Positions 8,499 to 17,684 of a DNA stretch of 64,000 nt are shown piece after piece. How positions within the stretch are numbered: the first letter of the stretch is position 1; every line of letters begins with the position of its first letter. Origin of the DNA: Verrucomicrobiia bacterium (GTDB lineage: Bacteria > Verrucomicrobiota > Verrucomicrobiia > JADLBR01 > JAIBCM01); NCBI GenBank assembly GCA_019694135.1, contig JAIBCM010000004.1:191364-255363 (forward strand), read 5' to 3'. Below the pieces are notes generated by a model. It worked only from the letters and a program-made list of their open reading frames with translations, ran no database searches and had not been told where the DNA came from. The position numbers and the translations under genes are program-made.

Positions 8499-9374
8499 AT
8501 GATTTCTGCCGAAGATCGTGCTAAAGTTTTAATTGAAGCATTGCCTTATCTTCAACAATTTCGCGAGGCGATTTTGGTGATTAAATTTGGCGGGAGCGCC
8601 ATGGAGGATCCCAATTTGGTTAATCTGGTGTTGCGCGATATTGCTTTGTTGGATGTGGTGGGTATGCATCCTGTTGTTGTGCATGGCGGAGGAAAAGCTA
8701 TTACACAAAAAATGAATGCCAGCGGGTTAAATGCGCATTTTGTGCAAGGGCATCGCGTTACGGATTTGGCTTCTATTCAATTAGTCGAAACGGTTTTGGA
8801 TCAAGAAGTGAATCCTGTTTTAGTCAAAACTTTGGAAAGTTTTGATGTTTATGCTCGTGGCATTTCTGGCAAAGAAGTGTTTCAAGCGCATCAAGCGTCA
8901 CCTTTAATTTTGGAAAATGGTGAGAGTGTGGATTTAGGTTTTGTCGGTGAAGTCGCGCATGTGAATAAAAAACCTTTGTTAGCTTGTTTGCGGCATAGCA
9001 TCATTCCTGTGTTGTCGCCTTTAGGTTGCGATGTTCAGGGCAACTGTCTTAATGTGAATGCGGATTTGGCGGCTATGCAAGCGGCGATTGCGTTGCAGGC
9101 AACGAAATTAATTTATCTTTCCGACGTTCCTGGAATTCTTCGGGACCGTAATGATGAAAAAAGTTTAATTTCAAGCGTGAATGAGGCCGATGTGGAGCGA
9201 TTAAAAAAAGAAGGCGTGTTATCTGGTGGCATGTTGCCAAAAATTGAAAGCGCTTTGGATGCTGTCAAACGAGGAGTGGGTAAGGTGCAATTTGTCGATG
9301 GGCGCAAGCCGCACTCACTTTTATTAGAACTTTTTACCGATGCTGGATTTGGCACGGAAATCGTGCTTGAATAG
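8499..9374 (+). CDS. argB: Acetylglutamate kinase
   Basis: Amino acid kinase family, 291 residues. It phosphorylates N-acetylglutamate with ATP, the second step of arginine synthesis and usually the arginine-controlled one. The nucleotide-binding IKFGGSAMEDPNL and glycine-rich VVVHGGGKAIT loops are clear, as are the NVNADLAA substrate segment and the C-terminal GGMLPKIESALDAVKRGV. The N-terminal helix (EDRAKVLIEALPYLQQF) is the type found in arginine-inhibited hexameric enzymes, so feedback control is plausible but inferred. It lies between argJ and argF, five bases before argF. Confidence 0.93.
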   Translation: MISAEDRAKVLIEALPYLQQFREAILVIKFGGSAMEDPNLVNLVLRDIALLDVVGMHPVVVHGGGKAITQKMNASGLNAHFVQGHRVTDLASIQLVETVLDQEVNPVLVKTLESFDVYARGISGKEVFQAHQASPLILENGESVDLGFVGEVAHVNKKPLLACLRHSIIPVLSPLGCDVQGNCLNVNADLAAMQAAIALQATKLIYLSDVPGILRDRNDEKSLISSVNEADVERLKKEGVLSGGMLPKIESALDAVKRGVGKVQFVDGRKPHSLLLELFTDAGFGTEIVLE

Positions 9375-9379
9375 ATGGC

Positions 9380-10282
9380 ATGAGGCATTTTCTTTCTATT
9401 TTAGATTTTTCGGCTCAAGACATTCGCGAAGTTTTAGCTTTAACAAAAAAGTTAAAAATGGATCGTCATTTGATTCAACCCTTGCGCGGAGAAACTTGGA
9501 CTTTGATTTTTTCTAAAGCTTCCACGCGCACGCGTGTTTCTTTTGAGGTGGGGCTTCGCGAATTGGGCGCAAATGTCATTTTTCTTGCTGCGCATGATAT
9601 TCAGTTGGGACGAGGCGAGCCGATTCGTGACACGGCACGGGTTATTGGTCGTATGGCACATGGCGCAGTGATTCGCACTTTTGCTCAGCAAGATGTGGTA
9701 GATTTTGCGCGTTACAGTAAAATTCCTACGATTAATGCATTAACGGATGAAGAGCATCCCTGCCAAATTTTGACTGATATTTTTACCATTGAAGAATTGC
9801 GTGGTCCTATTGAAAAGCAGCGCGTGGTTTTTATTGGTGATGGGGCGTGCAATGTTCCGGCTTCCTGGATGCTAGCGGCAAAGCAGTTGCAGTTTGAGTT
9901 AATTATTGCGGCGCCTTCTGGTTATCAACCTTCGGAAATGTTAGTCAAACAAACGGGCGTGAAGGTTACTGCTTCGCTTGAAGAAGCGGTCAAGAATGCT
10001 GACGTGCTTTATACCGATGTTTGGGTTTCTATGGGGAAGGAATTGGAAAAGGAAACGCGATTAAAAGCGTTAGGCGGTTATCAAATTAACGAAAAGATTC
10101 TTTCTTTGGCTAAACCCGACGCGCTTGTGTTGCATTGTCTGCCCGCTTATCGTGGTTTGGAAATTACGGACTCTGTTTTAGAGCGGCATGCAGAAACTAT
10201 TTTTACTGAAGCAGAAAATCGTTTGCATGTTCAAAAAGCAATTATCACTTTTCTCAAGCAATCAATTCATTCACAATCGTAG
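9380..10282 (+). CDS. argF: Ornithine carbamoyltransferase
   Basis: A 300-residue anabolic-type ornithine transcarbamylase, joining carbamoyl phosphate and ornithine to make citrulline. The carbamoyl phosphate motif is FSKASTRTRVSFE, the second-site motif is HPCQILTDIFTIEE, and the ornithine/catalytic motif is HCLPAYRG. The last differs from the common HCLPAHRG by one residue but remains in family range. It follows argB by five bases and precedes the mechanosensitive channel gene by two. The argD aminotransferase usually found between argB and argF is not in this cluster; argG and argH are also not in the window. Confidence 0.92.
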   Translation: MRHFLSILDFSAQDIREVLALTKKLKMDRHLIQPLRGETWTLIFSKASTRTRVSFEVGLRELGANVIFLAAHDIQLGRGEPIRDTARVIGRMAHGAVIRTFAQQDVVDFARYSKIPTINALTDEEHPCQILTDIFTIEELRGPIEKQRVVFIGDGACNVPASWMLAAKQLQFELIIAAPSGYQPSEMLVKQTGVKVTASLEEAVKNADVLYTDVWVSMGKELEKETRLKALGGYQINEKILSLAKPDALVLHCLPAYRGLEITDSVLERHAETIFTEAENRLHVQKAIITFLKQSIHSQS

Positions 10283-10284
10283 TC

Positions 10285-11397
10285 ATGGAATCGGTTACGA
10301 ATGCAGTTGAAAATATCCGCACGACAGTGGCATCGTTACATCGCCATACGAATTTATCTGAATGGATTCAATTTGGCATCATCGTTGTTATAGGTTTATT
10401 AGCAGTTTGGTTAGTGAATCGTTTCGGGATTCGTTTTTTAGTCAAGATTTTGAAAAATAAACAAATCCCTGCGGCTTATGCGATCGGAGGCGCGATTTCT
10501 GCTCCTTTGTGTCTGGTAATGGTGGTGTTTTTTTTGAATACGGCCAAGTCGGTTTTTAAACATATGCCAGGTTGGCTTTGGCAGCGGGTGGAGTATTTAG
10601 CTGTCTGGATTTATGGATTTGCGGTGGTGGTTTTTCTTTTTCGTTTGGTGGATATTATTCTTTCTCTTTTGCAAAGAAAATGGCAACAGGCTGATCGAGA
10701 TCTGAATACCCAAATGATTCGTCTTTTAGGACAGGCATCAAAATTTCTTATTTTGTTCGTGGCCTTAATTATGATTTTGGATCAAGCCGGGATTAAGGTG
10801 CTAGGCTTAATTACGGGTTTAGGATTTTTAGGCGCTGCGGTGGCATTGGCAGCGCAAAACACTTTGGCTAATTTGATTGGTTCAGTAGAAATTTTGGCTG
10901 ATCGACTTTTTAAAGTGGGCGATCGCATTACTTTTTCTGATTATGATGGTTTTGTGACGCGTATGGGTTTGCGAAGTGTGGAGCTGACCTCGTTGTATGG
11001 AATTCGCATTAATCTTCCTAACAAAGATTTGGTTGATAAACAAATTCGCAATTTATCGCGTGGACGATTTGTTAACACGAATATTCGAGTGGGTATTACA
11101 TATGATAGTAGTCGAGAAAAAATTGAGCGGGCAATGAAGTTGTTAGAGGAAATTATTGAGGAGGCAAAACGAAGGTTGGATTTTCCTGAAGTTGAAAGTT
11201 ATGTGACGCATTTTAGACAAATGGCCGATTATTTTTTGGAGATCGAAATTGTTTTTTGGGCAGTTTATACGACCGGTCGAGAATATTGGGGTATGATGAC
11301 ACCGATTCATCTGGCGATTAAAGAAAAATTTGACGCGGCTGGAATCGAATTTGCTTTCCCTACACAAACGTTACATATTGAAGGTCTTAAAAAATGA
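10285..11397 (+). CDS. MscS-family small-conductance mechanosensitive channel
   Basis: A 370-residue inner-membrane protein with about four hydrophobic helices (roughly 25-47, 66-85, 100-118 and 140-160). These lead into the pore-lining helix, seen as ITGLGFLGAAVALAAQNTL followed by ANLIGSVEIL, the glycine/alanine-rich TM3 and beta-domain entry of MscS channels. The C-terminal beta/alpha-beta cytoplasmic domain completes the family shape. Such channels open under membrane tension to release osmolytes after hypo-osmotic shock. It starts two bases after argF and is probably co-transcribed, which looks like positional convenience rather than shared function. Confidence 0.88.
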   Translation: MESVTNAVENIRTTVASLHRHTNLSEWIQFGIIVVIGLLAVWLVNRFGIRFLVKILKNKQIPAAYAIGGAISAPLCLVMVVFFLNTAKSVFKHMPGWLWQRVEYLAVWIYGFAVVVFLFRLVDIILSLLQRKWQQADRDLNTQMIRLLGQASKFLILFVALIMILDQAGIKVLGLITGLGFLGAAVALAAQNTLANLIGSVEILADRLFKVGDRITFSDYDGFVTRMGLRSVELTSLYGIRINLPNKDLVDKQIRNLSRGRFVNTNIRVGITYDSSREKIERAMKLLEEIIEEAKRRLDFPEVESYVTHFRQMADYFLEIEIVFWAVYTTGREYWGMMTPIHLAIKEKFDAAGIEFAFPTQTLHIEGLKK

Positions 11398-11415
11398 ACG
11401 AAAGGAGCTTTAATT

Positions 11416-11865
11416 ATGAAAATGTCTGTGAATGATTTAACGCAACGTTCCCCTCGTAGTCCTCGGGTTCGTTTAGGAGGTTATGTAATTTTGCCTCGTT
11501 GTTTGGATAAATGTCGCGCCGATATCGCTGGCAAAATAGGGGAATATCATTTTGATTGTCCTTTGGATAAACGTTTTTTGAGTTTTGTGGATATTTCTGC
11601 GGATGAACTGAAGGAGCAGGTTGCTCGAGATAAAGGTGATCGAGAAATTTTAGAATGGATCACGGCTCATGCGAAACATAAACCAACGGCTTGGGAAATT
11701 GCTGAATGGTCGCGTTATCGTGAACAGGAAGTCGCAAGCGATGTGGAGTTCCGAGATTTTGTGCAAAAAACTCATTCTGAACTAGCTCCTCATCGAAGTG
11801 ATATTGCTACGCTTTTTGATCTTTTGGATCTAGACGATTATGTGAGTTTCGGTGGCAAACCCTAG
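11416..11865 (+). CDS. DUF5069 protein
   Basis: A 149-residue soluble protein recognised as DUF5069 from the N-terminal RSPRSPRVRLGGYVILPRC, the following LDKCRADIAGKIGEYHFDCP and the FLSFVDIS segment. The function of the family is unknown; it is frequent in Verrucomicrobia and Planctomycetes. A strong ribosome-binding site (AAAGGAG) precedes the ATG at 11416. It is last in the arginine run and converges on polX with only 20 bases between stops. No catalytic motif is evident; the conserved Cys/Asp/Arg residues near the N-terminus might bind a ligand, which is speculation. Confidence 0.8.
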   Translation: MKMSVNDLTQRSPRSPRVRLGGYVILPRCLDKCRADIAGKIGEYHFDCPLDKRFLSFVDISADELKEQVARDKGDREILEWITAHAKHKPTAWEIAEWSRYREQEVASDVEFRDFVQKTHSELAPHRSDIATLFDLLDLDDYVSFGGKP

Positions 11866-11885
11866 GTCGGTTTTTTGCAAAAATA

Positions 11886-13622
11886 TTAGAGTATTTCTTT
11901 TATTTTTTTCAAAGGCAGAGTGTTGATTACATCTTGTTTTCGGAGCCAACCTTTGCGGGCAATATTGATGCCGATTCGTAAGAAAGCTAATTGTGAGGTG
12001 TGATGCGCGTCGGGATTAATGACGCATTTTACGCCTAAATCGCGAGCTAGTTTCCACCAGCGCCAATCCATGTCGAGCCGATAAGGATTGGCATTGAGTT
12101 CAATCCACGTGTCATTAGCGACGCAAGCTTCGATAACTTTTTTCACATTCACAGCATAACCGTCGCGTTCTAGTAAAAGACGGCCTGTGAGATGGCCAAT
12201 AAAAGTAACATGTTCATTTTCGACTGCTTGGATAATGCGTTGTGTCATAGTGGCTTCATCCTGAGAGAAGGAGTTGTGAACGGATGCAACGACATAATCA
12301 AGTTGCTCTAAAATATCGTCAGAAAAATCGAGTTGACCGTTTTTTAAAATATCGACTTCGCAACCGGCCAAAAGTTTGAATTCTTCTGATGTTTTATTCC
12401 ATTGTTGGATTTCTTTTATTTGATTCAAAAGTCGTTCCTCAGAAAGGCCGTTAGCTTGAAAAGCGGCCTTGCTATGGTCTGCAATGCCGAGATATTTCAA
12501 GCCCAACGTTTGGGCCGCTTCCGCCATTTCTTGAAGCGAACTTCGACCATCGCTAGCGGTGGTGTGACAATGGAATGTGCCGCAAATTTCGGTCCATTCG
12601 ATTAATTGAGGAATGGCATGATTTTCGGCTGCTTGAATTTCACCTAGGTCTTCGCGAAGTTCGGGTGGAATATAGTCCAAGCCAAGTTGATTGAAAATTT
12701 CTTCTTCTGTTTTACAAAGAATCAACTCTTCTTCTTCGACTGGATTTGATTCGGAATTTGAAATCCTGAAAAGTCCCCATTCACTCATTTTCATGCCGCG
12801 TTCAATAGCGCGGTGGCGCATGGCGATATTATGTTCTTTGCTTCCAGTAAAATGGTGCAAGGCGTAAGGATATTCTTTATCGCTTACAACTCGAAGATCA
12901 CAAGCTAAGCCGTCTTCTAATAAGACGCTGGATTTTGTGTCGCCATGATTGACAACTTCAACCACCAGTGGCAACGAAACAAAATAATCCATTACTTCTT
13001 TGGGGCGAGGCGAAGAGGCGAGCAGATCTAAGTCTTTTACTACTTCTTTACCGCGTCGAAAACTCCCTGCCATGCTAACTCGAATAACTGCAGGACATTT
13101 TCGTAAGGAATCGACCAGCGTTTCCGCGAGAGCAATAACATCGCCATAACGATGTTTTTCGCTAAAGGTTCGGCGTTGCGCAATACGCGCGAGAATATTT
13201 TCCTGAGTTTTTTTTCCCAAAGTGGGAATGTGAGCGACGCGATCTTCCAGACATGCTTTTTCTAAGGAATCAACGGAGTCGATGTTCAATTTTTCATAGA
13301 GTAATTTAATTTTTTTAGGACCCAGGCCGGGAATTTGAAAAAGCTCCGTCAAATGAGGAGGAAAAGAGGTTTTGAGTTCTTCAAGATACTGGGATCGACC
13401 CGTTTTAACAAGTTCTGTAATTTTTTCTTGCATGGATTTACCAATGCCTGGCAATTCCTCCAAACGATTTTCTTCTACCATTTTTGATAGATCGCCTGTC
13501 GTGGTTTGTATGATTCTTACTGCATTTTGGTAGGCACGTGTTTTAAAAGGGTTTTCTCCTTTTAATTCCATAAAAATGGCAATATCCGCGAGGGCGGTGG
13601 CGACGTCGTCTTTGGTGATCAT
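11886..13622 (-). CDS. polX: Family X DNA polymerase with PHP 3'-5' exonuclease domain
   Basis: A 578-residue bacterial PolX. Order of domains: helix-hairpin-helix 8-kDa-like region with ELPGIGKSMQEKI and IPGLGPKKIKLLYEKL, a polymerase palm with MAGSFRRGKEVVKDLDLL holding two of the catalytic Asp, a thumb, then a PHP phosphoesterase from about residue 345 (FHCHTTASDGRSSLQEM, LGIADHSKAA, INPDAHHTSQL). Family members fill short gaps in base excision repair and have manganese-dependent 3'-5' exonuclease and AP-endonuclease activities in the PHP part. It is the last gene of an amidohydrolase-bioF-polX run, six bases after bioF. All metal-ligand motifs look intact. Confidence 0.93.
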   Translation of the reverse strand: MITKDDVATALADIAIFMELKGENPFKTRAYQNAVRIIQTTTGDLSKMVEENRLEELPGIGKSMQEKITELVKTGRSQYLEELKTSFPPHLTELFQIPGLGPKKIKLLYEKLNIDSVDSLEKACLEDRVAHIPTLGKKTQENILARIAQRRTFSEKHRYGDVIALAETLVDSLRKCPAVIRVSMAGSFRRGKEVVKDLDLLASSPRPKEVMDYFVSLPLVVEVVNHGDTKSSVLLEDGLACDLRVVSDKEYPYALHHFTGSKEHNIAMRHRAIERGMKMSEWGLFRISNSESNPVEEEELILCKTEEEIFNQLGLDYIPPELREDLGEIQAAENHAIPQLIEWTEICGTFHCHTTASDGRSSLQEMAEAAQTLGLKYLGIADHSKAAFQANGLSEERLLNQIKEIQQWNKTSEEFKLLAGCEVDILKNGQLDFSDDILEQLDYVVASVHNSFSQDEATMTQRIIQAVENEHVTFIGHLTGRLLLERDGYAVNVKKVIEACVANDTWIELNANPYRLDMDWRWWKLARDLGVKCVINPDAHHTSQLAFLRIGINIARKGWLRKQDVINTLPLKKIKEIL

Positions 13623-13628
13623 GCAAAA

Positions 13629-14771
13629 TTAAATTATCGCATTTAAAGTCTCGATCAATTCTGTAATTGTTTGAGAGGAATGGCTGGCAGATAACGTAAC
13701 CCGTAGGCGTGCTTGATTTTTGGGAACGGTGGGATAGCGAATGGCTGGAATCCAAAATCCTTTTGCTTTTAAATTTTCAGCGGCTGTAAGCGCTTTTTTA
13801 GAATCTCCCAAAATGATAGGAAAGATGGGGCTTTGACCTAAAGTATTATTTACCAAACCTTGTTTGAATTGATCGACGAGTTGCCACAGAGTTTCACAGC
13901 GATGCTGGCCTTCTGCGGAGGAAATAAGTCGGAGGCTGGCCAAAGCAGCTGCAGCATTGGTCGCTGGCACAGCAGTGGAGAAAATAAAACTGCGCGCGCG
14001 ATTGATGAGAAAATCAATGAGAGATCGTGAACCTGCAATATAACCTCCGCTAACACCAATCGCTTTGCTTAAGGTGCCCATTTGGATTTCAACATGATCG
14101 TTGACATTTAAATGTTGACAGAGACCCGCTCGTGTTTTGCCGAAAATGCCGGTGCTATGGGCTTCGTCGACAAAAAGCCAAGCCCCATATTTTTCTTTTA
14201 AAGTTACGATTTCTTTAAGAAGCGACCAATCGCCATCCATAGAAAAAACGGCTTCGGTAATGATCAATATTTTACTTTTTTTCTCTTTTTTATGAGATTG
14301 CGCCCATTTGAGATGGCTTTCGAGTTGTTCAAGGTGATTGTGTTTAAAAATGCGAAGTTTTGCTTGGCTTAGTTTTGCCGCGTCGATAAGACAAGCGTGA
14401 CATAATTTATCTAAAATAATGACATCTTCCTTACCCACTAAACTGGGAATCGCTCCCACGGCTGTTGCATAGCCGCTGGAAAAAGTTAGCGCAGCTTCTG
14501 TTTTTTTAAATTGAGCAAGCGCTTCTTCGAGTTGTTGATGAATTTTGAAATGGCCACAAATTAAACGTGAGGCGCCTGTTCCTGATCCGTAATCTTCCAG
14601 CGCTTGAATAGCCGCTTCTTTTAAAGCAGGGTGATGATTTAGTCCTAAATAATCGTTGGAAGAAAAATTGTAGTAAGGTTTTTCGTTTCGATTATGGAGT
14701 TGGCGGAGCAGGTTTTGTTGTTGGATTATTTTAAGTTCGTTGGATAAAAAATTTTCAAATGAATTTGTCAT
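13629..14771 (-). CDS. bioF: 8-amino-7-oxononanoate synthase (or related alpha-oxoamine synthase)
   Basis: A fold type I PLP enzyme that would condense pimeloyl-ACP or -CoA with alanine, an early biotin step. The motif FSSNDYLGLNHHP, the glycine-rich GSGTGASRLICGHF, the FVDEAHSTGIFG aspartate region and the Schiff-base lysine in MGTLSKAIGVSGGYIAGS are all present. The start at ATG 14771 lies one base after the upstream stop; a GTG at 14801 would add ten residues overlapping that gene. From 14771 the protein has 380 residues, the normal length. No other biotin genes are nearby, so related activities such as 2-amino-3-ketobutyrate CoA ligase remain possible. Confidence 0.82.
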   Translation of the reverse strand: MTNSFENFLSNELKIIQQQNLLRQLHNRNEKPYYNFSSNDYLGLNHHPALKEAAIQALEDYGSGTGASRLICGHFKIHQQLEEALAQFKKTEAALTFSSGYATAVGAIPSLVGKEDVIILDKLCHACLIDAAKLSQAKLRIFKHNHLEQLESHLKWAQSHKKEKKSKILIITEAVFSMDGDWSLLKEIVTLKEKYGAWLFVDEAHSTGIFGKTRAGLCQHLNVNDHVEIQMGTLSKAIGVSGGYIAGSRSLIDFLINRARSFIFSTAVPATNAAAALASLRLISSAEGQHRCETLWQLVDQFKQGLVNNTLGQSPIFPIILGDSKKALTAAENLKAKGFWIPAIRYPTVPKNQARLRVTLSASHSSQTITELIETLNAII

Positions 14772-14772
14772 G

Positions 14773-15921
14773 TTAAACAGCTCGTAAAATTTTTCCGGCA
14801 CTCATAACAAAAGGAACTTTTTTGGTATAATTGACCATGGTTTCATAAGGGTCATTTTGGGGAGAGAATGGAACCGCAATAACATCGGCGAAAGCGCCTG
14901 GTTTAAAGCAGCCGAGTTGATCGGTTTGTCGCAACGCGTTTGCAGCATCGAGGGTTACCATGCGCAATAAAGTTTTATAAGACAGTTTGGGTTGGGTGCG
15001 ATGAAATTGTTGCAAATTGGCGAGGAGGCTTAAGGTGGAGGCACTTGCTAAACTGTCGCTGCCCAAAACTACAGGGATATGGTGTTGATGAAAATGGTCG
15101 TAAGGAAAAGGTTTTCGATTGAAATAAGCATGAGTTTCTGGACAGTGAACGATTACAGCATTTATTTTTTTAATTTTTTCAAACGCGCTAGTTGTTAAAT
15201 AATTGCAATGTGTTAGTAAAGCGCCTTGAGGTAACATTTTTTTTTCTAAAAGACAGTTTAAAGCGTCTTTACCTTGGCAATCGGACATGTCGCGACCGAG
15301 TTCTCTTAAAAAATCGTAGAGTTTTCCTGATCGCGAAAGAAACATTTCGTTTTCTTCATAGGATTCGTTGACATGGGTAGTAAAGAGTTTTTTATTTTTT
15401 TCTGCTTCTTGTTTGGCGAATTGGTAGAGGGTTTCTGAAGCGGTGTAGGGGGCGTGGGGGGAAAGCGCTTGGTTTTTTTTCGGAAAATGAAATGGCGTTT
15501 TGATATCAATCCCTTCTATTGCCCAGTAGGTCCGAATGGGTGGTTGTAGTGTAGCAATGACATCGAGAAATGATTCGATATTCAGAACGGTTGTCGTGCC
15601 ATGATCGATCAATTCTTCAAAACCATTAAGAATAGATTGGCGATAATCTTCTAATGAGAATGTGGTTTTGAGCTGGATGATTTTTTTTAGCCAATCGACA
15701 AAGGATTGGGTTGGAGGAATACGATTTCGCAGTAAAGTGTAATCTAGGTGGCAATGGCAATCGATGAGGCCGGGTGCGATAAGATAACCCGCAAGATCTA
15801 GATCGCAATGAGATGGTGTGCCAGATTGTATTTGGATGATTTTATCGTTTTGAATTTCGAGCCAACCTGGCGAAATAGGAGGTCCCGTCATGGGTAGCAG
15901 GCATGTGGCTCGAATAATCAT
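14773..15921 (-). CDS. Amidohydrolase, probable aminodeoxyfutalosine deaminase
   Basis: A 382-residue metal-dependent amidohydrolase of the ATZ/TRZ/MtaD group. Metal ligands appear in DCHCHLDYT, in the His of FTTHVNESYEENEMF, and in the Asp of LGSDSLAS. The motif HCPETHAYFNRKPFP followed by LGSDSLASASTLSLLANL resembles the aminodeoxyfutalosine deaminases, which convert 6-amino-6-deoxyfutalosine to futalosine in the alternative menaquinone pathway. A MqnA/MqnD-like gene at 33.5 kb supports this reading. S-adenosylhomocysteine/methylthioadenosine or guanine deaminase is the alternative. The start at ATG 15921 is 38 bases from the divergent cstA, so promoters must lie in or near that short gap. 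Confidence 0.68.
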   Translation of the reverse strand: MIIRATCLLPMTGPPISPGWLEIQNDKIIQIQSGTPSHCDLDLAGYLIAPGLIDCHCHLDYTLLRNRIPPTQSFVDWLKKIIQLKTTFSLEDYRQSILNGFEELIDHGTTTVLNIESFLDVIATLQPPIRTYWAIEGIDIKTPFHFPKKNQALSPHAPYTASETLYQFAKQEAEKNKKLFTTHVNESYEENEMFLSRSGKLYDFLRELGRDMSDCQGKDALNCLLEKKMLPQGALLTHCNYLTTSAFEKIKKINAVIVHCPETHAYFNRKPFPYDHFHQHHIPVVLGSDSLASASTLSLLANLQQFHRTQPKLSYKTLLRMVTLDAANALRQTDQLGCFKPGAFADVIAVPFSPQNDPYETMVNYTKKVPFVMSAGKILRAV

Positions 15922-15959
15922 AGGTTTGCTTTTTTTAACGGGTGGTTTAGAAAAAAGCG

Positions 15960-17684
15960 ATGAGTTTGCTGCTAATTATTATTATTTGTAGCGTGGTTCT
16001 GAGTTTGGCCTATGGAATTTATGGAGGGTTTCTTTTTCGCTGGTTAAGGCCTGATGATCGAAAGACCCCAGCGCATGCGCAGTATGATGGTGTGGATTTT
16101 GTGCCTGCGCGAACGGCGGTGGTTACGGGACAACATTTTAGCGCGATCGCTGCTGCGGGGCCGATTGTGGGGCCGATTTTAGCGGGTCTTTATTTTGGTT
16201 GGTTGCCTGCTTTGCTTTGGATTTTGTTGGGAGCGATTTTTGTGGGAGGTGTGCATGATATGGCTTCGCTTTTTGCGAGTATTCGTCACAAGGCTTGTTC
16301 GATTGCGGAGGTGGTGAGACAGCGAATGAGTCGTTCGGTTTATTTGGTTTTTCTTTTGTTTATTTGGCTTTCGTTGGTTTATGTGATTATTGCGTTTGCG
16401 GATTTGACGGCGGCTTCTTTTGCTAAGGCGACTTCTTTTTCTGTCAATTTTGGAGTTGGAAACGAAAGTGCGATTTCTATTTCTGGCGGAGGGGTGGCGA
16501 CGGCGGCTGTCGTTTATCTTGGGATTAGTGTTTTATTGGGGTTAATTACTTTTCGTTGGAAAGCTTCTTTGTTGCCCGGGGCTGTTGTGAGTGTGTTAGC
16601 TATTGGTTTCGCGATTTGGTTTGGTCAACGTTATCCGTTGAATTGGCCTGCTGCGTGGAATGCCACAAAAACGTGGGATTGGGCTTTGTTGGTTTACTGT
16701 TTTTTTGCGTCCATTTTGCCGATGTGGTTATTGCTGCAACCGCGCGGTTTTTTGGGTAGTTTATTTTTGTATGCGGTGTTGTTAGTGGGAATAGTGGGAA
16801 CGGTTGTGGGAACTTTTTCTTCTCAACTTACTTTGCAATTTCCTATGTGGCGTGGTGAAACTTCTCCTATTGGGCCATTATTTCCTTTTTTATTTATCAC
16901 GATTGCTTGTGGAGCTTGTAGTGGTTTTCATTCGATTGTTTCCAGTGGCACAACGAGTAAGCAGTTGAATTGCGAAAAGGATATCAAGCCTGTGGCGTAT
17001 GGCGCCATGCTGCTCGAAGCAATGGTAGCAGTTTTAGCGCTGCTTACTTTAATGGTGTTGCCTGCGACAACTTCGTTGAAAAATCCGGATGCTATTTTTG
17101 CGCAGGGAATTGGTCGTTTGCTTTCTTTTTTTGGCGTGCCAATGGAGTTTGCGATTACTTTTGGGTTGCTTGCGTTTAGCACATTTATTTTTGATACACT
17201 CGATGTTTGCACACGTTTAGGGCGTTATGTTTTTCAGGAGTTACTGGGTTTGCAAGGGAAATGGGCTGGGGTTTGGGCCACCGCAGTAACTTTGGCGTTT
17301 CCTGCAATTTATTTATCTATAGCACCCGAAGGAGTTTGGCGACAGTTTTGGATTATTTTCGGAACGAGCAATCAATTGTTAGCGGCTCTTACTTTAGTCG
17401 GAGTTTCTGTTTGGTTGAAAACGCAACAACGCAATCCTTGGCCTGCGTTAGCACCGGCGATTTTTATGTTAGTGATTACTGGGATTGCTTTGTTTCATAG
17501 TTTAAGTTCTTTTGGGAAAATTCTGATTAGTTCACAAAAAATTTCTTCTATCGTTTTTTTAAATTTTGGTATTACGCTTGTTTTATTGGCGTTAGGGTTT
17601 TTTGTAACGTTTCAAGCGTTTAAAACGTTGAGTTTTAAAGTAGTCGCAGCAAGCGATTCATCACGAGCACAAATCAATTTTTAA
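15960..17684 (+). CDS. cstA: CstA-family carbon starvation / peptide transporter
   Basis: A 574-residue polytopic inner-membrane protein with about 15 hydrophobic segments. The family signature is clear near the N-terminus: RPDDRKTPAHAQYDGVDFVP, then TGQHFSAIAAAGPIVGPILAG. CstA-type proteins import peptides or pyruvate under carbon limitation; the substrate here cannot be told from sequence. It is slightly shorter than E. coli CstA (about 700), as in the compact forms of other phyla. The last bases overlap trpD on the other strand by 11 bp, a tail-to-tail overlap. It stands alone on the plus strand. Confidence 0.88.
   Translation: MSLLLIIIICSVVLSLAYGIYGGFLFRWLRPDDRKTPAHAQYDGVDFVPARTAVVTGQHFSAIAAAGPIVGPILAGLYFGWLPALLWILLGAIFVGGVHDMASLFASIRHKACSIAEVVRQRMSRSVYLVFLLFIWLSLVYVIIAFADLTAASFAKATSFSVNFGVGNESAISISGGGVATAAVVYLGISVLLGLITFRWKASLLPGAVVSVLAIGFAIWFGQRYPLNWPAAWNATKTWDWALLVYCFFASILPMWLLLQPRGFLGSLFLYAVLLVGIVGTVVGTFSSQLTLQFPMWRGETSPIGPLFPFLFITIACGACSGFHSIVSSGTTSKQLNCEKDIKPVAYGAMLLEAMVAVLALLTLMVLPATTSLKNPDAIFAQGIGRLLSFFGVPMEFAITFGLLAFSTFIFDTLDVCTRLGRYVFQELLGLQGKWAGVWATAVTLAFPAIYLSIAPEGVWRQFWIIFGTSNQLLAALTLVGVSVWLKTQQRNPWPALAPAIFMLVITGIALFHSLSSFGKILISSQKISSIVFLNFGITLVLLALGFFVTFQAFKTLSFKVVAASDSSRAQINF

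Noticed and set aside
14772..14801. GTG start at 14801 for bioF
   Set aside because: It overlaps the end of the upstream gene; ATG 14771 gives the normal length.
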